A stretch of DNA of 7,249 bases from an uncultured Clostridia bacterium (GCA_947254895.1 CAMYEY010000071.1:1-7249); one strand, 5' to 3'; positions 1-5,842 are shown, numbered from the stretch's first letter. Notes: generated by a model not told the origin, from the sequence alone. Program-made: numbers and translations.

Positions 1-38
1 TTGTGAAAATTTATCGCTTTTATTAGGCCAACTGACCC

Positions 39-1727
39 TCACTCCATGCCGAGGAGTTCGTAGACTTCATCAGCACTTTTACAGGCGAGGACTTTTTCAG
101 CCAGAGCCTTTGCCTTGGTGTAATCGAGCTTTCTCAGCCTTTCCTTAACCAGGGGCGTCTCACCAGGGGCCATGGAAAATTCATCCAAACCAAAGCCCAA
201 GAGAACCTCTGTAATATTTTGGTCGGCTGCAAACTCGCCGCACATACCAACCTCAATCCCCGCCCGGTTAGCTGCCGAGATAACCTTGTGGATAGCCCGG
301 AGGACAGCCGGATGGAAGGAATTATAGAGGGACTGGATTTTCTTGTTGCCCCGGTCAACAGACAAGATATACTGGGTCAAGTCATTGGTCCCGATACTAA
401 AGAAATCAACCTCTTGGGCCAAGTCATCCGCCATCATAACAGAAGCTGCTGTTTCCACCATTATACCGAGTTCAACCTCAGGGTTAAAGGCTAGGCCTTC
501 CGCTTTGAGCTCAGCCTTGCATTCTTCAAGCAAGGCCTTCACCTGCCTCACCTCCTCTAAGGAGATAATCATGGGAATCATGATTTTGATTTTGCCATAA
601 GCCGATGCCCGTAATAGGGCCCGCAACTGAGTTTTAAAAACCTCAACTTCGCAGAGGCACATCCGGACAGCCCGCCAACCCAAGAAAGGATTTTCTTCAG
701 CTTCAAATTCATAGTAAGGTAAAGACTTGTCACCGCCGATATCGAGGGTCCTAATAATAAGCTCACCCTTGAGTTCCTGGACCGCATCCCTATAGGCGAC
801 AAACTGCTCTTCTTCTGTTGGGAAATGGCTGTTGTCCATAAAGAGAAATTCGGACCGGTATAGGCCAACACCCTGGATCTTATATTTCATGGCTTGACCA
901 ATTTCTTCTGTCGAGCCGACGTTGGCATAAACCTTGAGTTCCCTACCATCCCGGGTAACAACCGGTTGATCAGCCTTAGCCAAGGCATCTGCCTTGAGTT
1001 TAGCTTCCCCCTCAGCCTTAACTAAGAGCTCATGCTTAATGGTCTCTTCTGGATTAATGTAAATATCACCACTCTCGGCATCAAAGAGGATATCATCACC
1101 CGCTTCAACGTTTTCTAGGATACCGGTTGCGCCGACAAGGGCAGGTAAGCCTAAACTCCTAGCAATGATTGAAACGTGAGAAGTAACCCCTCCTTTTTCT
1201 GTTATAAAACCTTTAATGTAGTCAAAATTCATACTTGAGGTATCTGAAGGGGTCAGGTCTTCTGCCACTATGATGACCGGCTTTTTGATATGGTCGAGGC
1301 CGGACAATTCAACCCCCTGGAGGGCAAACATAAAACGCTCACCGACATCAAGGATATCAGCCGCCCGCTCCTGCATATAGGCGTCATCGATTGCTGCCAT
1401 CATGGCACTAAATTCTTGGATAGTATTTTCGACAGCCAATTCGACATTTTGTTTTTCATCTTTAATCTTAGATATGACCGTTTCTCTAAAAGCAATATCA
1501 TTGGCAATACTGAGATGGCCGGCAAAGATGGCTGACTCCTCAGAAAGCCTTTCCAAGTCAGCTGAGACCTCTTCTGTGGCCTTATCAAAGCGGCCCAAGT
1601 CTGCCTCAATCTCCGCCTCACTGGCTAGGCTATTTTGAGCAGCTGTGAGTTTAACTTTTTCGTAAATATAAGCCTCGGCTTCAGCGATACCACGGGTAAA
1701 GGTTCGTTTGACTTTAAGCTGTTTCAT
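39..1727 (-). CDS. ptsI: Phosphoenolpyruvate-protein phosphotransferase (PTS Enzyme I)
   Basis: This cytosolic enzyme takes phosphate from PEP and passes it to HPr, the first step of sugar uptake through the PTS. The 562 residues are close to the family's usual ~570. Visible in order: an N-terminal helical HPr-binding part; the phosphohistidine loop GGVTSHVSIIAR with H184; and a PEP-binding TIM barrel with GLYRSEF (R291), RTLDIGGDK (R326), MVE (E426), GTNDLTQY (D449), VDRGN (R459) and the active-site cysteine in GMCGEF (C496). The extreme N-terminus reads TRGIAEAEA where most EIs have a SPGIAIGKA-like motif, so it is a divergent branch. The start is supported by GAGGAG 7 nt upstream of ATG. 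No ptsH lies upstream, unlike the usual ptsHI operon, so it is probably transcribed alone. The stop is TGA, with no clear terminator in the 38 bp before the window edge. Confidence 0.96.
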   Translation of the reverse strand: MKQLKVKRTFTRGIAEAEAYIYEKVKLTAAQNSLASEAEIEADLGRFDKATEEVSADLERLSEESAIFAGHLSIANDIAFRETVISKIKDEKQNVELAVENTIQEFSAMMAAIDDAYMQERAADILDVGERFMFALQGVELSGLDHIKKPVIIVAEDLTPSDTSSMNFDYIKGFITEKGGVTSHVSIIARSLGLPALVGATGILENVEAGDDILFDAESGDIYINPEETIKHELLVKAEGEAKLKADALAKADQPVVTRDGRELKVYANVGSTEEIGQAMKYKIQGVGLYRSEFLFMDNSHFPTEEEQFVAYRDAVQELKGELIIRTLDIGGDKSLPYYEFEAEENPFLGWRAVRMCLCEVEVFKTQLRALLRASAYGKIKIMIPMIISLEEVRQVKALLEECKAELKAEGLAFNPEVELGIMVETAASVMMADDLAQEVDFFSIGTNDLTQYILSVDRGNKKIQSLYNSFHPAVLRAIHKVISAANRAGIEVGMCGEFAADQNITEVLLGFGLDEFSMAPGETPLVKERLRKLDYTKAKALAEKVLACKSADEVYELLGME

Positions 1728-1750
1728 GATTTTCTCCTCACCACTTATTG

Positions 1751-1780
1751 TTTATAATGGATCATCCTCTAACAAGTCAT
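1751..1780 (-). promoter_or_regulatory. Candidate sigma-A promoter for ptsI
   Basis: Read on the minus strand, ATGACT (1780-1775) lies 18 nt before TATAAA (1756-1751), about 23 bp upstream of the ptsI start codon. The -35 box is a 4/6 match and the spacing is one above optimum, so this is only a plausible assignment. It suits a ptsI gene that has its own transcript. Confidence 0.35.
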
Positions 1781-1905
1781 ATAAATGATAATTTAGAAGA
1801 TGATATTTTTCAAGCAATTTGACTGATCTAGCAGAGTAAGTCAGTATATTCCAGCAGCCTTTTCAGGAGAAGAAAAAGCGGTCCTCCAGGGATAAGCATG
1901 CTAAA

Positions 1906-1934
1906 TTGAACTTTTTCCTCTGATCACATATGAT
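1906..1934 (+). promoter_or_regulatory. Candidate sigma-A promoter for ppa
   Basis: TTGAAC (1906-1911) and TATGAT (1929-1934) are separated by exactly 17 nt and lie about 40 bp before the ppa start codon. Both boxes are close to consensus. A GATCA-N4-TGATC inverted repeat (1922-1935) covers the -10 box and could be an operator, though no regulator is visible. Confidence 0.6.
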
Positions 1935-1974
1935 CTAGGTAGCAAAGTAAAATAAACTCCAGAGGTAGATTAAC

Positions 1975-2508
1975 ATGCGCGACTTAAATAGCATTTTCAG
2001 AGATAGGATTAAGCCGGATGATTTTATGGCTATCATCGAAATTCCCAAGGGCAGCAATCAAAAATACGAAATTGACCCCTTATCTGGCATGCTCAAACTC
2101 GACCGGATCCTTTATACCTCAACCCACTACCCGGCTAACTATGGCTTTATTCCCCACACCTATGCCGAAGACGGAGACCCCCTAGACGTCCTGGTTTTTT
2201 GTTCAGAAGGCCTCTATCCCATGTCTACCGTCCAATGTTATCCCATCGGTGGCATGCTAATGCTTGACGAAAATGTCCACGACGAAAAAATTCTAGCTGT
2301 CCCCTTCAACGATCCCCAGATGGCTGGCTACAAGGACTTATCCGACCTGCCCCACCATCTTTTTGATGAAATTCAGCATTTTTTCACCGTCTATAAAGAG
2401 CTGGAAAACAAGGAAACAGCTATAGTCCAGTCTTTCGACGCCGCCAAGGCAAAGGAAGTCATCCAAGCTTGCTTTGATGCTTACGAAAGGCTAAATAGCG
2501 GAATTTAA
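1975..2508 (+). CDS. ppa: Inorganic pyrophosphatase, family I (soluble)
   Basis: It hydrolyses pyrophosphate to two phosphates in the cytosol, pulling biosynthetic reactions forward. At 177 aa it matches the bacterial family I length (E. coli 176). The whole active site can be read: E22, K30, E32, R44, Y56, the signature DGDPLDVLV (D66, D68, D71), the metal ligands D98 and D103 with K105, and the Y140-K141 pair. AGAGGT at 1961-1966 sits 8 nt before the ATG. The gene diverges from ptsI with its own promoter, and its TAA overlaps the stop codon of the convergent hydrolase by 4 bp. Many Bacilli use the unrelated manganese-dependent family II enzyme, so the family I type is mildly informative about lineage. 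The identification is essentially certain. Confidence 0.96.
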   Translation: MRDLNSIFRDRIKPDDFMAIIEIPKGSNQKYEIDPLSGMLKLDRILYTSTHYPANYGFIPHTYAEDGDPLDVLVFCSEGLYPMSTVQCYPIGGMLMLDENVHDEKILAVPFNDPQMAGYKDLSDLPHHLFDEIQHFFTVYKELENKETAIVQSFDAAKAKEVIQACFDAYERLNSGI

Positions 2509-3038
2509 ATGACCTCAATTTGACAGGGTTTCATTGCCTCAAGTGCCCGCTCATGGCCGTCCTTAGTGATGCCCGCGCATAATTTCCCCATAACTTTTAT
2601 CGGAACTTCCGGGAAATAAGCCTTGAGGATCATTGCATTGGAAATCACGCAGATATCCGTGCAGACACCGGCTATGATGATTTCTTCCGGCTCACCACCT
2701 GCAGCTTCTGTTATCCACTGGCCAATCTCCGGAGAACCAAAAGCTTTTTTGAGCAAGACATTGCAGTCGTTTACGTAAGCACGCAGCTCCGGTATGATCT
2801 CCCAGCCCTCTGTCCCTTCAATACAATGCGAAATTGGAAGATATTTGCCCTCCTGGGATTCCAGGTAATGAGTATCGTGGGTATCTTGGGTAAATAGGAT
2901 CTTGTAACCTTCAGACTTTTTCTTTTCTATCTCTGCTTTTAAGTTGCCTACTAGTGCCTGACCTTCTGGATTAGCAAGTTGTCCGGTAATAAAATCGTTT
3001 TGCATATCTACAATGATAAATACTTTTGTTTTAGTCAT
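2505..3038 (-). CDS. Isochorismatase-family cysteine hydrolase, probable nicotinamidase
   Basis: Members of this family hydrolyse an amide or vinyl-ether bond with an Asp-Lys-Cys triad. Here D11 (VDMQNDF), K98 (or K97, in LLKKAF) and C130 (GVCTDICV) form the triad. D52 and H54 (TQDTHD) and H71 (SHC) match the zinc-binding triad of nicotinamidases, which favours conversion of nicotinamide to nicotinate for NAD salvage over isochorismatase. The 177 aa is close to compact nicotinamidases. The start is set by AGGAGGGA (minus strand, 3055-3048), 9 nt from the ATG. The gene is monocistronic, converges on ppa with a 4-bp overlap of stop codons, and is separated from the next gene by a repeat-rich region. 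Family membership is very secure. The substrate is an inference, and other amidases of the superfamily remain possible. Confidence 0.9.
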   Translation of the reverse strand: MTKTKVFIIVDMQNDFITGQLANPEGQALVGNLKAEIEKKKSEGYKILFTQDTHDTHYLESQEGKYLPISHCIEGTEGWEIIPELRAYVNDCNVLLKKAFGSPEIGQWITEAAGGEPEEIIIAGVCTDICVISNAMILKAYFPEVPIKVMGKLCAGITKDGHERALEAMKPCQIEVI

Positions 3039-3068
3039 GGATTGTGGTCCCTCCTATGTGTTGGGACT

Positions 3069-3077
3069 ATTGTAGCA
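3069..3077 (-). promoter_or_regulatory. Candidate extended -10 promoter for the cysteine hydrolase
   Basis: Read on the minus strand this is TGCTACAAT, an extended -10 (TGn-TACAAT) about 30 bp upstream of the hydrolase start. No good -35 hexamer lies 17 nt further upstream, which is acceptable for extended -10 promoters. The assignment is modest. Confidence 0.4.
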
Positions 3078-3127
3078 TTATTTAGCATGGACATCTTGTG
3101 GGATTGCCACCAATGAGGATTTGATGG

Positions 3128-3245
3128 GGCTTTGACAAGGCTTTGATGTGGCTTTAGTGCGGCCTGATGTGGCTTTGACGCGGCCTATCCGGCCTGTCCG
3201 GCCTGTCCGGGCTGTCCGTTCTGTCCTCTGTCCGTTCTGTCCGGC
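3128..3245 (+). repeat. Degenerate tandem repeat (minisatellite)
   Basis: From 3128 the sequence repeats a unit beginning GGCTTTGA or GGCCTGA about every 10-11 bp. From 3181 it becomes near-perfect 9-mers: CGGCCTATC, CGGCCTGTC twice, CGGGCTGTC, CGTTCTGTC, a 7-bp unit CTCTGTC, then CGTTCTGTC. Units grade into each other, as expected from slippage with drift. It lies between the hydrolase promoter and two hairpins. A 74-codon plus-strand frame crosses it (RPVRPVRAV-like), but this reflects the repeat and is not called as a gene. Confidence 0.85.
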
Positions 3246-3298
3246 GAAAAAAATTAAGACGGTAACAAATAAAAAATTACCGTCTTACAATAATCGCC
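3243..3298 (-). terminator. Hairpin A: palindromic element, terminator-like on the minus strand
   Basis: TAAGACGGTAA (3255-3265) and TTACCGTCTTA (3277-3287) form a perfect 11-bp stem with an 11-nt loop. An outer GGCGA/TCGCC pair (3243-3247 with 3294-3298) extends the symmetry to 56 bp. On the minus strand the stem is followed by seven T (3253-3247), the form of a rho-independent terminator. That would shield the hydrolase gene from transcription arriving from the right. It shares its stem sequence with hairpin B. Confidence 0.6.
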
Positions 3299-3327
3299 AA
3301 AGCAGAGGGGTGGCTGGTAGGAAAAGA

Positions 3328-3358
3328 AAGATGGTAAAGATTTTAAAGTTACCATCTT
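3328..3358 (-). repeat. Hairpin B: covarying copy of hairpin A
   Basis: AAGATGGTAA (3328-3337) and TTACCATCTT (3349-3358) form a perfect 10-bp stem with an 11-nt loop, the same loop length as hairpin A. The stems differ at one pair, C-G in A against T-A in B, and both arms changed together. The loops are unrelated. On the minus strand the stem is followed by TCTTTT, a weaker terminator tail. It may be a repeat family member, an operator pair or a tandem terminator. Confidence 0.55.
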
Positions 3359-3428
3359 GTCAGAATCTCTAACAGCCTAGAAGCAAGGCTTAACCGAGAC
3401 AAAGAGGGCCTCTCTTTAAACCAGTCAT

Positions 3429-3457
3429 TTGCTTTTGTTCGACTTTTAACTTAAGAT
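3429..3457 (+). promoter_or_regulatory. Candidate sigma-A promoter for the SDR gene
   Basis: TTGCTT (3429-3434) and TAAGAT (3452-3457) are 17 nt apart, giving a short leader of about 30 nt before the SDR start codon. An imperfect AAAGAG/CTCTTT inverted repeat (3401-3417) lies just upstream and could bind a regulator. This is seen in sequence but untested. Confidence 0.5.
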
Positions 3458-3493
3458 TTTAACTCCTAAAAAGTATTTATACGGAGGTAGAAA

Positions 3494-4339
3494 ATGGCTG
3501 AATTTTATGATGTGTATCCCAAGGATCGTTGGCGCGAGCCGGACTACAAATTGATGGATAAATTCTCCCTGAAAGGGAAAAAATGCTTTGTCACGGGTGC
3601 AGCCGGTGGTATCGGCCGTAACACCGCAGCGGCTTGGGCTGAAGCCGGTGCAGATGTTGCCTTAGTAGACCTTGAGGTTAAGGCTGACGACCTTCAGAAA
3701 TTAGCTGAGGAGATGTCTCAGAAATATGGAGTAAAAGTCATTCCCCTCTTCTGTGATGTTTCAGACTATGACCAGGTCAAAAAATTGAAAGAGGATTTAA
3801 TCAAAGAGCTGGGCACCGTGGACATTGCCCACATCAACGCTGGTGTTTGCCTGGATGGTGACGATATAGACACGGATTATGAGACTTGGAAGAAGACGAT
3901 TGATATTGACCTCAACGGGGCCTTTGCCACCACCAAGGTCGCCTACGATATCATGCGCGAACACAAGCACGGCGGGTCTATCATTGTGACTTCTTCACTG
4001 TCGGGCCACAACGCAAATTATTTGGCTGGCGGGCCAACCCCGGTTTTAGCCTATGGTTCAGCCAAGGCCGCCCTCTGTCAAATGGTCCGCTATCTTGGGG
4101 CTGCCCTAGCTCCCTACGATATTCGGGTCAACACCATTTCACCGGGTTGGGTCTGGTCAGGTATTCACGAGGGTAGAATGCCGAAAGAAGCCCACGATTT
4201 AGCCCTGGAAATGGTTCCTATCAAGCGTTTTGGTCGTAACGACGACCTTCAAGGGGCTATCCTCTACCTCTCCAGCGAGGCTTCTGCTTATGTGACAGGT
4301 ATCGACATTCCAGTTGATGGCGGTTACGCGATTTATTAG
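3494..4339 (+). CDS. Short-chain dehydrogenase/reductase, classical SDR, probable sugar/polyol oxidoreductase
   Basis: A cytosolic Rossmann-fold oxidoreductase of 281 aa with every classical SDR motif: cofactor loop TGAAGGIG (34-41), acidic D59 at the end of beta-2 (suggesting NAD(H) over NADP(H)), CDVSD (D88), NAG (115-117), N141, catalytic S168 (SSLSGH), Y187 and K191 (YGSAKAAL), PGWV after beta-6, and the C-terminal GIDIPVDGGY. It carries a ~30-residue N-terminal extension before the fold, like ketose/polyol reductases of the sorbose-reductase and mannitol-dehydrogenase-like type. The substrate is therefore probably a ketose or polyol, but that is inference. GGAGG (3483-3487) lies 6 nt before the ATG and confirms the long N-terminus. 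The gene is alone between its own promoter and a strong terminator. Confidence 0.93.
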   Translation: MAEFYDVYPKDRWREPDYKLMDKFSLKGKKCFVTGAAGGIGRNTAAAWAEAGADVALVDLEVKADDLQKLAEEMSQKYGVKVIPLFCDVSDYDQVKKLKEDLIKELGTVDIAHINAGVCLDGDDIDTDYETWKKTIDIDLNGAFATTKVAYDIMREHKHGGSIIVTSSLSGHNANYLAGGPTPVLAYGSAKAALCQMVRYLGAALAPYDIRVNTISPGWVWSGIHEGRMPKEAHDLALEMVPIKRFGRNDDLQGAILYLSSEASAYVTGIDIPVDGGYAIY

Positions 4340-4363
4340 GGATAATAATAGAATTGACGAGAG

Positions 4364-4395
4364 ATAAGCTTCTCTTTACGAGAAGCTTATTTTTT
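4364..4395 (+). terminator. Rho-independent terminator of the SDR gene
   Basis: ATAAGCTTCTC (4364-4374) and GAGAAGCTTAT (4380-4390) form a perfect 11-bp stem with loop TTTAC, followed by a run of T (4390-4395). It lies 25 bp after the SDR stop. The boundary between ordinary chromosome and AT-rich relic DNA falls just beyond it. Confidence 0.92.
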
Positions 4396-4430
4396 ATCTA
4401 ATGACTTTTTACTTTCTTTTTATCTGTAGT

Positions 4431-4556
4431 CTAGTACAGCATGTTATTGAACACCTCTAGCGGATCAAGGTTAACACCGTCAGAGGAGCGAAAATGTCCA
4501 TAAAGCCTAGAACAAATAAAATCCTGTATACTTGATTTAATGAGTAGATATAATGA
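4431..4556 (-). pseudogene. C-terminal relic of an unrecognised protein
   Basis: The minus strand is open from a TAA just above 4556 down to a TAG at 4433-4431, with no ATG at its head. The last ~25 codons read like real protein (GHFRSSDGVNLDPLEVF, ending NNMLY). I do not recognise a family. It looks like the tail of a gene whose 5' part has been lost, and the upstream gene at 4585 points the other way. Chance openness over 41 codons is possible in AT-rich DNA, so confidence is low. Confidence 0.3.
4549..4554 (+). promoter_or_regulatory. Perfect -10 box (TATAAT) before the 175-aa gene
   Basis: A consensus TATAAT ends 30 bp before the start codon of the gene at 4585. The nearest good -35-like hexamer, TTGATT (4532-4537), is only 11 nt away, too close. 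Either a weak -35 is used or the site is fortuitous. Confidence 0.35.
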
Positions 4557-4584
4557 TTATGGGTCCTAAAGAAAGGATATTCTC

Positions 4585-5112
4585 ATGTTAAAGATTCCTG
4601 AATTTTTAAAATATCCGGAATGGTATATGGAGAATAAGAAATTTATCAACGATATAGATCATGTTGAAAAAAGATATATCCTAAAAAATAATGCTCCGGA
4701 TTTCATCAAGAAAAGCTATGAGGACTATATAAATACAATTTCAGAGCAAAAGATGACCGGGCAAAAAAATGATGTAACGGAAATAAGACCACCCTTTTCT
4801 CCGCCAGTAACAGAACTTTTAAAAGCATTAGGGGCATATTTTAAGTTTTGCATTAAACCAAAGGTCACCTACGGTAACAAGATTTTGCAAAAACCTGATT
4901 GGTATGTGGCATTTAATCAAATTGAGCGATTACCCGTAAAAGAGAATGAAACTGGCTTTGATATCAGAGAAAGAGACTTCGCTGAAATAGCAATGGCAAA
5001 TGTTAAATTAAAGAGTCTAAAACGAGAATACAAATTTGCTAAAAAATGGCACAAGAGGGAGCTCAAAAAAGATATCAAAATTAAATTGAAGGCATTAATT
5101 AAACAAAAATAA
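4585..5112 (+). CDS. Hypothetical protein, 175 aa, with basic helical C-terminus
   Basis: I do not recognise this protein. It is soluble, with no signal peptide or membrane segment. It contains two short related motifs, PEWY (11-14) and PDWY (104-107), each preceded by a hydrophobic/lysine stretch, suggesting an internal duplication. A proline-rich linker RPPFSPP (68-74) separates the halves. The C-terminal ~50 residues (IRERDFAEIAMANVKLKSLK onward) are predicted helical and very Lys/Arg-rich, which suits nucleic-acid or acidic-partner binding. GAAAGGA (4571-4577) lies 7 nt before the ATG. An inverted, truncated paralogue of the C-terminal part sits convergently at 5192, so this is a duplicated family within the island. 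Composition is clearly more AT-rich than the four genes to the left. The reading frame is intact and probably expressed. Confidence 0.7.
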   Translation: MLKIPEFLKYPEWYMENKKFINDIDHVEKRYILKNNAPDFIKKSYEDYINTISEQKMTGQKNDVTEIRPPFSPPVTELLKALGAYFKFCIKPKVTYGNKILQKPDWYVAFNQIERLPVKENETGFDIRERDFAEIAMANVKLKSLKREYKFAKKWHKRELKKDIKIKLKALIKQK

Positions 5113-5132
5113 AATATCTAAATTAAACTAGG

Positions 5133-5160
5133 AGCATTAAAAGCCCGGAAAGGGTATGCT
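5133..5160. terminator. Weak hairpin between convergent paralogues
   Basis: AGCAT (5133-5137) pairs with ATGCT (5156-5160), and an inner CCC (5144-5146) with GGG (5152-5154), with an internal loop between. It lies between the stop codons of the two convergent paralogues and might act as a bidirectional terminator. No T-run follows on either side, so support is weak. Confidence 0.25.
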
Positions 5161-5191
5161 TCTAAGCTTTACTTAAAGATATTAATGGGTG

Positions 5192-5500
5192 TTATATGAG
5201 ATTCTTAAAGGCCTCAAAAATCCTTGCCTTTAATTCATTTTTTCTACGTTTTTTTGCCAGCTTATACTCCCATTTTAAAAATTTTAATTTTCTATTGGCT
5301 CTTACAACTTCGGCAAAGTTCCTGTTCCTGAGATCGTAAATAGATTCCTGTCTAGAAATGCCTGCTTCTGGGTAATTTTCAAAATCATCGTAAAAATCAG
5401 TAGCAGTTGATGTGGAGGGGTAGTACGGAGATCCCCCGCGTGTGGGAAACACTGACAGCATCAAATAACAAATGAGGTCACCAAATGAGTAAGAAACCAA
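5192..5500 (-). pseudogene. Truncated inverted paralogue of the 175-aa protein
   Basis: The last ~70 codons on the minus strand align without gaps to the C-terminus of the 4585-5112 product. LRNRNFAEVVRANRKLKFLK matches IRERDFAEIAMANVKLKSLK, and about half of the final 53 positions are identical by eye. The match begins near residues TDFYDDF (about 5405), equivalent to PDWYVAF in the complete copy, and stops upstream. The rest of the open frame to 5500 reads through an isolated CRISPR-like repeat (translated as FPTRGGSP) and antisense to a small plus-strand ORF, so its ATG is probably accidental. I read it as a 5'-truncated gene copy whose break lies within about 25 bp of the repeat. No ribosome site supports translation. 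Confidence 0.65.
5427..5452. CRISPR. Isolated, degenerate type I-E-like CRISPR repeat (copy 1)
   Basis: The core ATCCCCCGCGTGTG (5431-5444) followed by GGAAACAC resembles type I-E repeats, whose hallmark is a CCCCGC-GTGT-GCGGGG hairpin ending in GGAAAC or GGAACAC. Here the 3' arm has lost the CG, so the 5-bp stem is broken. It shares a 14-bp identical core with the unit at 6752-6779. No second repeat follows at ~61 bp, and no cas gene is in the window. It is a relic or solitary repeat. Confidence 0.55.
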
Positions 5501-5639
5501 AAGACAAACTCACCACAAAAGACAAAATCGAGTTGGTCTTAGAGATAATAACAGTGGCAATATGACTAGCCGAGCTTATTATCAACTACTTATAAGAATA
5601 AGGGCCAAAACTCCCACTGTATAAAATCTTGGTGACCTC
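5474..5639 (+). promoter_or_regulatory. Long-range inverted repeat burying the ribosome site of a mini-ORF
   Basis: GAGGTCACCAA (5474-5484) and TTGGTGACCTC (5629-5639) are perfect 11-bp complements. The 5' arm is the Shine-Dalgarno GAGG plus every base up to the ATG at 5485. Inner pairs ACAGTGG/CCACTGT (5551-5557 with 5614-5620) and CTCCCA/TGGGAG (5611-5616 with 5643-5648) are alternatives. A transcript would fold so that its start region is closed, the layout of many type I toxin mRNAs. Confidence 0.6.
5485..5595 (+). pseudogene. Small toxin-like ORF (36 codons) interrupted by TGA
   Basis: From ATG 5485 the frame reads MSKKPKDKLTTKDKIELVL, then a short hydrophobic stretch EIITVAI, an in-frame TGA (5563-5565), and continues LAELIINYL to TAA (5593-5595). 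A Lys-rich head followed by an amphipathic/hydrophobic helix is typical of small membrane-acting type I toxins, but I cannot assign a named family. The GAGG ribosome site is 7 nt before the ATG and lies inside an 11-bp inverted repeat with the 3' flank. One base change at the TGA would restore 36 codons. The product is either a 26-aa truncated peptide or nothing. No promoter is evident because the CRISPR-like repeat lies only ~20 bp upstream. No antisense RNA promoter could be identified with confidence. Confidence 0.45.
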
Positions 5640-5653
5640 TCTTGGGAGAATAA

Positions 5654-5842
5654 CACGAAGGGAGAAAAAACGAAACACATATTGTTAATTGCAGTACCAA
5701 GGGGGGATTTGAGTTACCTGTCAAATGGTTATATCAGGATCTCCAACGTGCACGAGAGGCAGACATCTTTGTATGCTTTGATTGTGAAGATATTCGTTCT
5801 CACCGCTCAATTTGGGTTGTAGTGTATGGGCATTTCATATAA
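5654..5842 (+). other. Open stretch without start codon, possible gene fragment
   Basis: A plus-strand frame is open for 62 codons between TAA (5651-5653) and TAA (5840-5842) with no ATG. Part of it looks protein-like (LPVKWLYQDLQRAREADIF). A second frame over the same bases is open almost as long, so the coding frame is uncertain. A G6 run at 5701-5706 could be a frameshift site. No family was recognised, and it may be non-coding. Confidence 0.2.

Noticed and set aside
134..1638. Several 73-97-codon open frames in other frames over ptsI
   Set aside because: They lie wholly inside a strongly conserved Enzyme I gene and show no ribosome sites or protein-like composition.
1819..1850. TTGACT and TATATT as a ppa promoter
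   Set aside because: The 20-nt spacing is too long, and a better pair with 17-nt spacing lies nearer the gene at 1906-1934.
3148..3372. 74-codon plus-strand frame across the minisatellite
   Set aside because: Its RP-VRP-VRA sequence simply translates the 9-bp repeat, it runs through both hairpins, and it has no ribosome site.
3039..3493. Riboswitch or T-box upstream of the SDR gene
   Set aside because: The hairpins lie upstream of the best SDR promoter, and I see no T-box motif, specifier or known riboswitch core.
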